From Opitutaceae bacterium (GTDB lineage Bacteria; Verrucomicrobiota; Verrucomicrobiia; Opitutales; Opitutaceae), in the NCBI GenBank assembly GCA_027490995.1, contig JAIXWY010000003.1, forward strand, positions 620,001 to 684,000: DNA of 64,000 nucleotides. The letters are read 5' to 3'. Both the position numbers and the translations under genes were made by a program. Below are positions 8,884 to 17,756 of this stretch, piece by piece. A model generated the notes under the pieces. It ran no database searches. It had not been told where the DNA came from and was given only the letters and a program-made list of their open reading frames with translations. Position 1 is the first letter of the stretch; the number at the start of each line of letters is the position of its first letter.

Positions 8884-10287
8884 ATGACCCTTCCGCTGCG
8901 CAAGTGCTTCGCGACCTGTCGCCATGCCGTTCTCGGCGCCTGCTTGATGCTCGCCATGTTCGCCAGTGCGCGAGCGGGGGCAGCGTCGGAGACGGCGGCC
9001 GTCAAGGTCGACCTGCTGATCACGAATGGTCTCGTCTTCCCGATGGATGCGTCACGGGGCACGATTACCAACGGCTTTGTGGCGATCGACGGCGCACGGA
9101 TTGTCGCCGTCGGGCCGGCCGCGGACGGTGCGCGCTACCGGGCGACCAAGACGATCGACGCGCGCGGCGGTATCGTGATGCCGGGCATGATCAACACGCA
9201 CACCCATGCGGCCATGACGGTGTTTCGTGGCTTGGGGGACGATGTGGCCGACCGGTTGCGGCGCTTCATCTGGCCGCTCGAGGCGAAGGTCGTTGACGCG
9301 GAGCTCGTTTACTGGGGCTCCCTGCACGGGATGATTGAAATGATCGAGGGCGGCGTGACCTCGTTGGTCGACAGCTATCCTTTTCCCGAATCGACGACGC
9401 GAGCGGCGCAGGAACTGGGGATGCGGGCGTTCATCGCGTACCCGATGAAGGACGACTTCGCTCCGTTTCGAGCCTACGTCGAGAGCCTGCGCGGCGATCC
9501 GCTCATCACGCCGGTCGTCGGCCTACACTCGCCGTATGCCGAGACGCCGGAGCGCATTCGGGCGGCGGCGAAGCTCGCGGATGAATTGGGTCTCTTGTCG
9601 ACCATGCACGTCGCGGAGATGGATTTCGAACTCAAGGAACTCCGAGAGAAGCACCAGCAGACGCCGATCGAGTACCTCGATTCACTCGGGCTGCTCGGGC
9701 CCCGTTTCCTCGCGGCGCACGCGATCTTTCTCACGGAATCCGACATCGCGCTGCTCGCGCAGCGTGGGGTTGCGGTTGCGCACAACATGGTGGCGAACAT
9801 CAAGTCGGCCAAGGGTGTCGCACCCGTGCTGAAGCTGCGCGCGGCTGGCGTAACGGTGGGGCTCGGCACGGATGGCCCGATGAGCGGCAACACCCTCGAT
9901 TTGATTGGTCAGCTCGGTTACGTCGCGAAGCTCCACAAACTCGACAACAAGGACCGTACGGTGATGCCGGCGATTGACGTGGTCGAAATGGCCACCCTGG
10001 GAGGAGCCCGGGCGCTCCGCCGCGAGGCACAGTTGGGATCGCTGGAGCCAGGCAAGCTCGCCGACGTCATCATCGTCGACACCGAGTCGACCGCGATGGT
10101 GCCGCTTTACGACGTCGCGACGAATCTGGTGTATTCCGCGAGCCCGCGGGACGTGCGTACGGCGATCATCCAAGGCCGGGTCGTGATGGAGGACCGTCGT
10201 TTACTCACCGTCGACCCCGCGCTGGTCAGAGGCAAAGTCCGCGAGATCATGCAGCGCGTGCGCGCCGTGGTCCCGGACGTTAAGTAA
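8884..10287 (+). CDS. Secreted amidohydrolase (chlorohydrolase / deaminase type)
   Basis: A 467-residue metal-dependent hydrolase of the TrzN / adenosine-type deaminase group. The ATG at 8884 gives a signal peptide (LGACLMLAMFASARAGA), so it acts in the periplasm or outside, which is unusual because most S-adenosylhomocysteine/methylthioadenosine deaminases are cytoplasmic. Metal and substrate residues of the TIM barrel are present: His106 and His108 in NTHTHAAM, His in STMHVAEMD, His in FLAAHAIFL and Asp in GLGTDGPMSGN. The C-terminus LGSLEPGKLADVIIVD is the family's small beta-domain return. The substrate is unknown; deamination of a nucleoside or a triazine-like compound are options. Confidence 0.85.
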   Translation: MTLPLRKCFATCRHAVLGACLMLAMFASARAGAASETAAVKVDLLITNGLVFPMDASRGTITNGFVAIDGARIVAVGPAADGARYRATKTIDARGGIVMPGMINTHTHAAMTVFRGLGDDVADRLRRFIWPLEAKVVDAELVYWGSLHGMIEMIEGGVTSLVDSYPFPESTTRAAQELGMRAFIAYPMKDDFAPFRAYVESLRGDPLITPVVGLHSPYAETPERIRAAAKLADELGLLSTMHVAEMDFELKELREKHQQTPIEYLDSLGLLGPRFLAAHAIFLTESDIALLAQRGVAVAHNMVANIKSAKGVAPVLKLRAAGVTVGLGTDGPMSGNTLDLIGQLGYVAKLHKLDNKDRTVMPAIDVVEMATLGGARALRREAQLGSLEPGKLADVIIVDTESTAMVPLYDVATNLVYSASPRDVRTAIIQGRVVMEDRRLLTVDPALVRGKVREIMQRVRAVVPDVK

Positions 10288-10346
10288 ACCGGCAGGCATG
10301 CCGAGTGTCCGCACGTGTCCAGCGGAGGAGCAGAGGGCAAGCTGGG

Positions 10347-10365
10347 TGGGGCGGGGCACGCCCCA
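10347..10365. other. GC-rich stem-loop between convergent genes
   Basis: TGGGGCG and CGCCCCA form a perfect 7-bp stem with a 5-base loop in the 226-base gap between the amidohydrolase and the S9 peptidase, which converge. There is no T run, so it may be a weak or factor-dependent terminator. Confidence 0.35.
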
Positions 10366-10513
10366 GACTGCCGATCGCCGCAGCACAGTCGCGGGTGAGG
10401 GTGGCAGGTCGACCCGGTCGACTCCTCCAGTGCGTCCCCTCTCGGATTGCCGGGCCGATGTCAGCGTGAGCTGAGTCCGTCGGCGGGCCGGCGGTGGGTC
10501 GCGTCTTCTCGGC

Positions 10514-12460
10514 TCAGTTGAGGAGATGCTGACGGATGAACATCACCGTGGCGTAGAACTGGAAGTCGCTGTTGGTCTTCTTCCGGAACCCGTGTCCCTC
10601 GTCCTTGGCCTCGAGGTACCAGACTGGGCCGCCGTTCGCACGGATGCGCTCGACCATCTGGACCGCCTCGGTGCGGGGCACGCGCGGGTCATTGGCACCC
10701 TGAACGATGAACATGGGAATCGTGATTTTCGCCGCTTGGTTCAGTGGGGAGATTTGCTCGAAGACGGCCCGCATGGCGGGATCTCGCTCGTCGCCGTATT
10801 CCACGCGGCGCAGGTCGCGGCGGTAGCTTTCGGTGTTGTTGAGGAACGTGATGAAGTTACTGATGCCAACGACCGAAAGTGCGCAGCGCAGCCGGTCACT
10901 GTAATGGACAGCGCAGGCGAAGGTCATGTAGCCGCCATAGCTGCCGCCCGTGACCATGATCCGGCTGGCATCGAGGTCGGGTTGAGTCCGGATCCAATCC
11001 AGTAAGGCTCCGATATCGCGAACCGAGTCTTCTCGCTTCGCCCCGTTATCGAGGGCGACGAACGTCTTTCCGAATCCGGTGGAGCCGCGGACGTTCGGAA
11101 AGAGAATGGCGACGCCGAGCTCGTTGAGGAAGTAGTTGTTACGGCCGATGAAGACGGGCAGGGACTGGCCCTCGGGGCCGCCGTGGATGTCGATGATGAC
11201 CGGACGTGGCCCGGTAAACTTTGCGGCCGAGGGTTGGTAAAGGAACCCCGAGATTTCCAGGCCATCGAAACTCTTCCATTTGACGAGGGATGGCTCGCTC
11301 AACGTATCCGCCACGAGGCCGCCCAGTTCGCTTTCGGTCCAGCGCACGACGCCCCCGGTCTCCGCATCGAGCACGACCACATCGCTGACGGAGCGGGCTG
11401 AGCCCACGCCGAAGGCGACGTGGCGGTTGTCACGGTGCCACGATCCCCCGCTGAGCTGAGCGGCGGGCAGGCCCTCGATGGGCTGATAAGTCAGCGTGGC
11501 AACATCGAGCAAGAATGCGCGATCAATGCCGTCCTCGCTCACGAAGAACACCGCCCGGCGACCATCGTGGGACTGAATCGCGCCGCTGACATCACCTTTG
11601 AAGCCCTCGGTAACGACGCGGACTCGGCCGGTGGCGAGATCGTGGTGCTGAAGGCGTTTGAATTCGCTGCCTTGATCGCTCGAGAGCAGGATGGCTTTTC
11701 CATCTTTGGTAAAGTCGGCGCCGGCGTAGGCCACGCCGGTTTGGGAGCGCGGCGTGAACTCGCGCTTTTGGCCGGTCGCAACGTCGACGAGCCAGAGATG
11801 GCTTGTGTTGACGGACACGTACTCGCTCACGAGCAGCGTTTTTCCGTCGGGCGACCAGTCCTGAACGCCCCAGCCACCGCCGCTGACCTGCAGCACCAGC
11901 CGGTCGGAGGCCTTGGGATCGCGCGGATCCATGATATAGATGTCGCGATCTGCACCGTTACGTCGGGTGGAGGAGTAGGCCATCCAGCGACGATCCGGGC
12001 TCCAGCCCGAGAAGCTGTTTTGGGAGCGGCCCCCATCGGTCAGCAGCGAGACCCGGCCGTCAGCGAGATCGTAGCGGTAGAGCTGCCCGAACTCATTGCC
12101 GCCCCGGTCCCGGGAAAAGAGAAAGAATTCACCCTTGAGCGGATCGAAGCCGCCAGATCTGACCGGCTCGTCGAAGAAGGTCATTTGCTTGCGTGCCCCC
12201 ATGGGGGCGGAGACGAGATGCAGCTGGGGCGTATTGGCGAAGCGAGTGCTGACCAGCATCTCCAGTTTCGTGGGGTGCCAGCCGCCGAACCCGGCCGAGC
12301 GCGCCTCGGTGTAGCGCTTCACTTCCTCGACGATGGTCTGCGGAATGGGCGGTATGCCCTCGACCACAAGATTTGCGCCGGGCCTGAGGTTTTCCGCGGT
12401 GGCGGGCAGGGCGGCGACAGTCAGGAGGCTTAAAGCGGAGGCGAAGAGCCGAGAAAGCAT
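10514..12460 (-). CDS. Secreted prolyl oligopeptidase-family (S9) peptidase
   Basis: A 648-residue serine peptidase. A signal peptide (LFASALSLLTVAALPATA) is followed by a WD40/TolB-like beta propeller with repeats such as GWSPDRRWMAYSS and DWSPDGKTLLVSE. The C-terminal alpha/beta hydrolase domain (about residues 400-648) has the nucleophile Ser507 in GGSYGGYM, Asp591 in GANDPRVP and His623 in DEGHGFRK, so the catalytic triad is complete. It probably trims peptides in the periplasm, possibly after proline as in DPP-IV/acylaminoacyl peptidases. Confidence 0.93.
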   Translation of the reverse strand: MLSRLFASALSLLTVAALPATAENLRPGANLVVEGIPPIPQTIVEEVKRYTEARSAGFGGWHPTKLEMLVSTRFANTPQLHLVSAPMGARKQMTFFDEPVRSGGFDPLKGEFFLFSRDRGGNEFGQLYRYDLADGRVSLLTDGGRSQNSFSGWSPDRRWMAYSSTRRNGADRDIYIMDPRDPKASDRLVLQVSGGGWGVQDWSPDGKTLLVSEYVSVNTSHLWLVDVATGQKREFTPRSQTGVAYAGADFTKDGKAILLSSDQGSEFKRLQHHDLATGRVRVVTEGFKGDVSGAIQSHDGRRAVFFVSEDGIDRAFLLDVATLTYQPIEGLPAAQLSGGSWHRDNRHVAFGVGSARSVSDVVVLDAETGGVVRWTESELGGLVADTLSEPSLVKWKSFDGLEISGFLYQPSAAKFTGPRPVIIDIHGGPEGQSLPVFIGRNNYFLNELGVAILFPNVRGSTGFGKTFVALDNGAKREDSVRDIGALLDWIRTQPDLDASRIMVTGGSYGGYMTFACAVHYSDRLRCALSVVGISNFITFLNNTESYRRDLRRVEYGDERDPAMRAVFEQISPLNQAAKITIPMFIVQGANDPRVPRTEAVQMVERIRANGGPVWYLEAKDEGHGFRKKTNSDFQFYATVMFIRQHLLN

Positions 12461-12806
12461 CGTAAGAACCTAAATGGCATCACTTTCGAGCGCACGACAT
12501 TTCTCAAGCCCGGCAAGAAGGGGGCTCGGTGGCCGGGATGGGTTCACACGATCGTCGTCTGCTCACCGTTCCCCGCTCGAACGGGTTCGGATCCAGCTCG
12601 CTAGGACGACTCTTTCAACGGTCGAAGGTGCCGCTCGACCTGCCGTGTTCGCTCAGAAACTCGGACAACGCCGCGCTTGGCCTAGCGTGCTGTTGATTCG
12701 TGAGAATCAGCTCCTTGGCGCGATGCTTCGTCCCGTTGCGGGCCGACCGTCGCCCGCATCCGGTGCTCAGATGCTCGTGCCGACCGAGCTCTCGGAGAGC
12801 GAAGCA
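12461..12806. other. Intergenic stretch before tRNA-Leu, no gene recognised
   Basis: About 345 bases lie between the S9 peptidase start and the tRNA 3' end, both on the minus strand. It should hold the peptidase promoter and the tRNA terminator. No recognisable coding signal or clear T-run hairpin is present. Confidence 0.35.
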
Positions 12807-12894
12807 TGGTGCCCAGAGTGGGGGTCGAACCCACAAGCCTTTAGAGGGCGGTGGATTTTGAGTCCACTGCGTCTGCCAATTCCGCCATCTGGGC
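12807..12894 (-). tRNA. tRNA-Leu (anticodon CAA)
   Basis: On the minus strand a class II tRNA folds with acceptor GCCCAGA/TCTGGGC, discriminator A and an encoded CCA (12807-12809). The anticodon stem GTGGA/TCCAC encloses loop CTCAAAA, giving anticodon CAA (reads UUG). A long variable arm and GGTTCGACCCC T arm are present, as required for leucine. Confidence 0.95.
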
Positions 12895-13100
12895 GCTGCG
12901 GGGTCACCGTAGGCGGGACTTGGACCGTGTAAATCCTTTTTCCCGGGAGCGTGCCGGGCCCGATGTCACGCGGGTTCCGTATCAGCGAACGTGCTTGAGG
13001 GCATGTGTTTCCGGGAGAGTCGCCGACGCCAGGGCGGGATTGTATCCGCATTCTTTGTTCTAGGTTGCTCGCCGGGGTGCGCTCTGCCTGAGTAGTTGCC

Positions 13101-14021
13101 ATGCAGTCGTCCGAACAGCCCCTCCAACGGAGTCGAGCGATTGTCGAACAGCTGAAGCGTTCCAAGATTTACCGGGACTACGAGCAGGCTTTCCGCGACA
13201 CGACGGGGCTGCCGATCAACCTGCGTCCGATCGAGTCGTTTGATCTGCCGTTCAAGTCGGATCCGAACCAGAATCCGTTTTGCGCCCTGATGGCGAAGAC
13301 GAACCACACGTGCTCCGCCTGCCTGCAACTACAGCGCAAGGTCGAAGAGGAGGCAAAGATGGAGCCGAAGACACTCAAGTGCTTCGCCGGCCTCTGCGAT
13401 TCAGCGGTGCCGATCCGGGTGGGCGAGAACCTCGTGGCTTTCCTTCAGACCGGGCAGATCCTGCTCCATAAGCCCACGGACGAACAGTTCGCCAAGACCA
13501 CCCGCCAATTGCTGAAGTTCGGCGCCGATACGGATCTGAAGCGGCTCGAAGAGGCGTTTTTCCAGAGTCGCGTGCTCAGCAAGCGCCAGTACGAGTCCAT
13601 CCTCCGGCTGCTGACCATTTTCGCGCAGCATTTATCGACGCTCAGCAATCAGCTCGCGGTCAAGGAACAGAACAGCGAGGCCCCGATGGTCAGTCGGGCC
13701 CGCGTTCTGATCGCTGATCGCCACGCGGAGGATCTCTCGCTTGAGACGGTCGCCAAGGCGGTGAACACGAGTGCGTTCTACTTTTGCAAGATGTTCAAGA
13801 AGTCCACGGGGCTCACGTTCACCGATTACCTCGCCCGCGTGCGGGTCGAGAAGGTGCGCAATCTGCTGCTCAATCCGCACAAGCGGATTAGCGAGGCGGC
13901 GTTTGAGGCCGGTTTCCAGTCACTCTCACAGTTCAATCGTGTCTTCCGCCGCATCGCGGGCGAATCGCCGACAACGTACCGCGACCGATTGCACGGCAGT
14001 AACGCCGCCGCGGCGGGATGA
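13101..14021 (+). CDS. PocR-domain AraC-family transcriptional regulator
   Basis: A 306-residue regulator. Residues about 20-175 match a PocR-type ligand-binding domain, with LPINLRPIESFD, NPFCALMAKTNHTCSAC and LKCFAGLCDSAVPI. The last 100 residues are an AraC/XylS double helix-turn-helix (LSLETVAKAVNTSAFYFCKMFKKSTG, then ISEAAFEAGFQSLSQFNRVFRR). Five cysteines (61, 71, 74, 94, 99) cluster in the sensor and could bind a metal or cofactor. PocR itself controls propanediol/cobalamin genes; the ligand here is unknown. The gene stands alone upstream of the cbb3 oxidase cluster; control of that cluster is only a guess. Confidence 0.85.
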   Translation: MQSSEQPLQRSRAIVEQLKRSKIYRDYEQAFRDTTGLPINLRPIESFDLPFKSDPNQNPFCALMAKTNHTCSACLQLQRKVEEEAKMEPKTLKCFAGLCDSAVPIRVGENLVAFLQTGQILLHKPTDEQFAKTTRQLLKFGADTDLKRLEEAFFQSRVLSKRQYESILRLLTIFAQHLSTLSNQLAVKEQNSEAPMVSRARVLIADRHAEDLSLETVAKAVNTSAFYFCKMFKKSTGLTFTDYLARVRVEKVRNLLLNPHKRISEAAFEAGFQSLSQFNRVFRRIAGESPTTYRDRLHGSNAAAAG

Positions 14022-14199
14022 AGCGGCGCCCCGCGCGGTCGGATGATCGTGCAGCAGGCTCCGAAACAGGCGCAGTTCCCAGGGCCAAGGGACCAGGGAC
14101 GCTGCCGTGAGGCCCGCCTGATCGGTGAGGCGTCGATCTTCGAGGGACGACGGGGCGCATCCTGCGCTGAGCGAGTCGCCCTCGTGGTTGAGAAATTCG

Positions 14200-14745
14200 C
14201 TAGGGAAAGAACGGAGCGGCGAGGGTGGAGGGGCCCGCGTTTCCGCCGGTCGCGGAGGCGTAGGTGATGCGGGGGCCGAAGCGGTGTCTCTGGCGGCACA
14301 CGGCGCAGAAGGTGGAAATCTCGCGCTCAGCCACCTGCCGGAGCGCCCGCCGGGCTTCCACCGCAAAGGCGTCGCGCGCGAGGGTCCACTCCACGGGGTG
14401 CGAGTCGTCGCCAGCGTTCGGTGCGGCTAACCTTGCGAGGGCCTCGTCCAACGCCGTCTCGGCCGAGCGGAAGTAGCCGAGCAGGGGATTCTGTCCGCAG
14501 GGGCAGTACTCCGACTCCGAGGCGGCCGCGCCGACTCCGGGGCTGCGGCGCCGCCGGGCGTGTGGGCGTCTCAGGATCGATTCCCACTCCTCCAACGTCC
14601 AATCCATTAACAAGACGAGCACGTCGGGATTGCCGAGCGCGTTGGGTGAGGGCTGTGCTCGGAGCAGGCTCCCCCATCTGACGAGCAGGGTGGGGCGCTG
14701 GTCACGCAGCGCTTGGAGGAGGGCCTCGTGCATGGGCCAAAGCAT
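14200..14745 (-). CDS. Hypothetical protein with CxC and CxxC motifs, divergent from cbb3 cluster
   Basis: A frame of about 181 residues using the ATG at 14745 (MLWPMHEALL); 14733 is an alternative. It has a helical N-terminus (ALLQALRDQRPTLLVRWGSLLRAQP), a CPCGQNPLLGYF motif with Cys81 and Cys83, and a C-terminal FCAVCRQRHRFGP with Cys147 and Cys150. The paired cysteines suggest metal or haem-related binding, but I do not recognise the family. It is transcribed away from the cytochrome oxidase genes, with about 210 bases between the starts, so a regulatory or assembly role there is possible. The longer upstream frame is low-complexity and unlikely to be coding. Confidence 0.6.
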   Translation of the reverse strand: MLWPMHEALLQALRDQRPTLLVRWGSLLRAQPSPNALGNPDVLVLLMDWTLEEWESILRRPHARRRRSPGVGAAASESEYCPCGQNPLLGYFRSAETALDEALARLAAPNAGDDSHPVEWTLARDAFAVEARRALRQVAEREISTFCAVCRQRHRFGPRITYASATGGNAGPSTLAAPFFP

Positions 14746-14957
14746 GGCAGAAACCGCAACATCCGACTGCGCGGGAGTTGCCCAAGCGTCCGCATCTTTT
14801 GAGAGGAGCAACCTAGCCCCACCGCAAAATATGCACAGGCCTCGCCAAGGTGCGCGGAGCGGGTTCGGACGCGCCGCGGTACGCTGGTAAAAACACCTCT
14901 CCCGCGCCCGCCCGTCCACGTCTCCGCCTCCCTCCATCGCTCGTCACCCTTCCTCCC

Positions 14958-15344
14958 ATGGCCGTCATTCCGCTCACCCTCACGATCAGTCTCTGCCTCG
15001 TTGCGACCTTCGTTCTCTTCTTCCTGCGGGAGAGTGCTCACCGCGCCTTCAGCAGCGCAGAACACGACGCGATGCTGCCGCTTTCTGACGAGACACCGAC
15101 ACCTTCGCTTGGCACGGTGGCGACCGCCCCGGTGCGGGGCACGTCCCAGAGCCTCGCGCGTCGCGGCCGCTGCGGGTGTTCGGTGGGAGCCGAAGGGCAC
15201 GAGGATCATGCTCCCGACCGCGACCACGATCAGGCGCACGCGCACGGATCCGGTCGCGCGCCCTGCGAGGGCTGTCGTCGCCGTGCCCACGAACGCGCGC
15301 GGCGCACGTCCAGTGCCACCGAGGCCGTCGTCGCTGGCTCCTGA
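14958..15344 (+). CDS. CcoS-like cbb3 oxidase assembly protein with Cys/His-rich tail
   Basis: A 128-residue protein. MAVIPLTLTISLCLVATFVLFF is a single transmembrane helix. It is followed by a short SSAEHDAMLPLSDE segment that resembles the QFDDLE region after the helix of CcoS, the small protein needed for cofactor insertion into cbb3 oxidases. Ordinary CcoS is about 50-60 residues; this one has some 70 extra residues. The tail is rich in potential copper ligands: Cys72, Cys74, Cys103, Cys106 and His81, 84, 90, 94, 96 and 111. The gene sits 74 bases before ccoNO, as expected for an assembly factor. The CcoS call rests on topology and position more than on sequence. Confidence 0.6.
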   Translation: MAVIPLTLTISLCLVATFVLFFLRESAHRAFSSAEHDAMLPLSDETPTPSLGTVATAPVRGTSQSLARRGRCGCSVGAEGHEDHAPDRDHDQAHAHGSGRAPCEGCRRRAHERARRTSSATEAVVAGS

Positions 15345-15418
15345 ACCGAGTCGGCCGCCGATTTTTCCCCCACTGAACCGTCCCGCTACTCCGTAGCTGC
15401 CGCAGTCTCCCTCGTCCC

Positions 15419-17734
15419 ATGTCCGATCAAAAGATTTCCATCACCTACAACGACCGGGTGGTCCGCCAATTCCTGCTCGCCACGATGCTCTGGGGCATCG
15501 TGGGAATGCTGGTGGGCGTCCTCGTGGCCTCCCAGCTGAATTTCTGGCGGCTGAACTTCAACCTGCCTTGGCTGACGTTTGGGCGCCTGCGGCCGCTGCA
15601 CACCAACGCGGTGATCTTCGCGTTCGTCGGCAATATGATGTTCGCCGGTGTTTATTACTCCACGCAGCGGCTGGTGAAGGCCCGCCTCGCAAGTGACTTC
15701 CTGTCGTCGCTGCACTTTTGGGGCTGGCAGGCGATCATCGTTGCCGCGGCGATTACGCTGCCGCTGGGTTTCACGCGCGGCAAGGAATACGCCGAGCTAA
15801 TCTGGCCGATCAACATCGCCGTCGCGCTGATCTGGGTCGTCTTCGCGGTGAACTTCTTCTGGACGCTTGCGCGTCGCAACGAGCCGAGCCTCTACGTCGC
15901 GATCTGGTTCTACATCGCGACCATCATCACCGTGGCGATGCTCTACATCGTCAACCATCTCTCGATTCCCACGAGCCTCCTGCACAGCTATCCCGTCTTC
16001 GGCGGTGTCCAGGACGCTCTGGTGCAGTGGTGGTACGGGCACAACGCCGTCGCGTTCTTCCTGACCACGCCGATCCTTGGCATCATGTACTACTTCCTGC
16101 CGAAGGCGGCAGAGCGTCCCGTGTACAGCTATCGGCTTTCGGTGATTCACTTCTGGTCGCTGGTCTTCGTCTACATCTGGGCCGGTCCCCACCACTTGCT
16201 GAACACCGCGCTCCCGAACTGGCTGCAGGTGCTGGGCATGACGTTCTCGCTCATGCTGTGGGCTCCGTCCTGGGGCGGCATGCTCAACGGTCTGCTGACT
16301 CTCCGCGGCGCGTGGCACAAGCTGCGCACCGATCCGGTGCTTAAGTTCTTCGCGGCTGCGGTGACGTTTTACGGCATGGCGACGTTCGAGGGGCCGCTGC
16401 TGTCGATTAAATCAGTCAACGCGTTGGCGCACTACTCCGACTGGATCATTGGCCATGTGCATTCCGGTGCCCTCGGCTGGAATGGCTTCATGGCCGCCGG
16501 CATGATCTACTGGTTGCTCCCGCGCCTGTGGAACCGCCCGCTGCACTCCGTGGGCCTCGCCAACCTGCACTTCTGGCTCGGGACGGTGGGCATCCTGCTC
16601 TACGTCGCCGCGATGTGGACCTCGGGCATCACGCAAGGTCTGATGCTTAACGCCACCACGGAGGGCGGGTCGGTCCTGGCGTACCCGAATTTCCTCGATA
16701 CGTTGAACACGATCCGGCCGATGATGCTGATGCGCTTGATCGGAGGCGGGCTGTATCTGGTCGGCTTCCTCATCATGGCGTACAACCTCGTGCGCACGAT
16801 CCGAGGTGCGCAGCCGGTTGACGGAACGATCGAGGTCTTCGCCCGCAGCGCCGTACCACAGGAGGAGCGTCTGGGTGCAGCGACCACGCTCTTCAATCCA
16901 CCGGTTGTCTTCTCAGCCCTGGGGACGCTCTTCGCTTGCGTCTGGATGTTTGGCGGACCGGGTCTGCAGATCGTCGGTCTCTTCGGTGGGGCGATTTCGG
17001 CGATCCTCGCAGTCGCTCACTTTGCCACGCGCGGCACGCGCTGGGCCGGCTGGCACGAGCGCCTGCTCGTCAGCGCGGCGTCCTTCACAGTTCTCACCTT
17101 CGTCGCGGTCGCGGCCGGTGGCCTGATCCAGATCATTCCCACGGTCGTGGTGAACAAGGCGCAGAACATGGAGGACCGCATCGCCACGCCGTACACGCCA
17201 CTCGAGCTCGCCGGACGCGATATCTATGTCCGCGAGGGTTGCTACAACTGCCATTCCCAGATGATCCGCACGATGGTGCCGGATGTACTCCGCTACGGCG
17301 ACTATTCGCGCATGGGCGAGTCGCTGTTCGATCATCCTTTCCAGTGGGGCTCCCGCCGCAGTGGCCCCGACCTCGCCCGCGTGGGCGGGAAGTACAACGC
17401 CGCCTGGCATTTCGTCCATATGGCGGACCCGCGCGCGACCTCGCCCGGCTCCAACATGCCGGCCTATCCATGGCTGTACACGAACCGCACCGATGTCGCT
17501 TCGCTCTACGGCAAGCTGAATGTACAGCGGATGCTCGCCGTGCCCTATCCGGCGATGTCTCCCGCTGACGTGCAGGCCAGCGTCGAGGCGCAGGCGAAGA
17601 CCATCACCGACGAACTCAAGGCGACCCAGCAACTGACCGCGCCGGACCGCGAGATTGTCGCCCTGATCGCCTACCTCCAGCGGCTCGGCAAGTACGAGAC
17701 CGTCGCTCCGCGGACGGCCGCACTGCAGCCCTGA
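15419..17734 (+). CDS. ccoNO: cbb3-type cytochrome c oxidase, fused subunits I and II (CcoNO)
   Basis: A 771-residue fusion. Residues about 1-480 are the multi-helix CcoN catalytic subunit, with haem and CuB histidines visible in RPLHTNAVIF, WWYGHNAVAFFLTTP, WAGPHHLLNTALP and DWIIGHVHSGALGWNG. After extra helices, residues about 580-771 are the periplasmic CcoO mono-haem cytochrome c with CYNCH at Cys608 and Met ligand candidates in PGSNMPAYPWL. It is the proton-pumping, high-affinity terminal oxidase used at low oxygen. The N-O fusion is a known variant in several phyla including Verrucomicrobia. ccoQ-like and ccoP genes follow closely. Confidence 0.96.
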   Translation: MSDQKISITYNDRVVRQFLLATMLWGIVGMLVGVLVASQLNFWRLNFNLPWLTFGRLRPLHTNAVIFAFVGNMMFAGVYYSTQRLVKARLASDFLSSLHFWGWQAIIVAAAITLPLGFTRGKEYAELIWPINIAVALIWVVFAVNFFWTLARRNEPSLYVAIWFYIATIITVAMLYIVNHLSIPTSLLHSYPVFGGVQDALVQWWYGHNAVAFFLTTPILGIMYYFLPKAAERPVYSYRLSVIHFWSLVFVYIWAGPHHLLNTALPNWLQVLGMTFSLMLWAPSWGGMLNGLLTLRGAWHKLRTDPVLKFFAAAVTFYGMATFEGPLLSIKSVNALAHYSDWIIGHVHSGALGWNGFMAAGMIYWLLPRLWNRPLHSVGLANLHFWLGTVGILLYVAAMWTSGITQGLMLNATTEGGSVLAYPNFLDTLNTIRPMMLMRLIGGGLYLVGFLIMAYNLVRTIRGAQPVDGTIEVFARSAVPQEERLGAATTLFNPPVVFSALGTLFACVWMFGGPGLQIVGLFGGAISAILAVAHFATRGTRWAGWHERLLVSAASFTVLTFVAVAAGGLIQIIPTVVVNKAQNMEDRIATPYTPLELAGRDIYVREGCYNCHSQMIRTMVPDVLRYGDYSRMGESLFDHPFQWGSRRSGPDLARVGGKYNAAWHFVHMADPRATSPGSNMPAYPWLYTNRTDVASLYGKLNVQRMLAVPYPAMSPADVQASVEAQAKTITDELKATQQLTAPDREIVALIAYLQRLGKYETVAPRTAALQP

Positions 17735-17756
17735 TCACCCCACCGCCTTTCCCGCC

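Noticed and set aside
12474..12932. Short frame crossing tRNA-Leu with a WGSNPQAFRGRWILSPLRLPI-like segment
   Set aside because: This is the familiar false translation of a tRNA gene, not a protein.
14746..14957. FNR-like site (TTGAGAGGAGCAA) upstream of the cbb3 cluster
   Set aside because: The second half does not match the inverted half-site, so it is not a credible FNR box.
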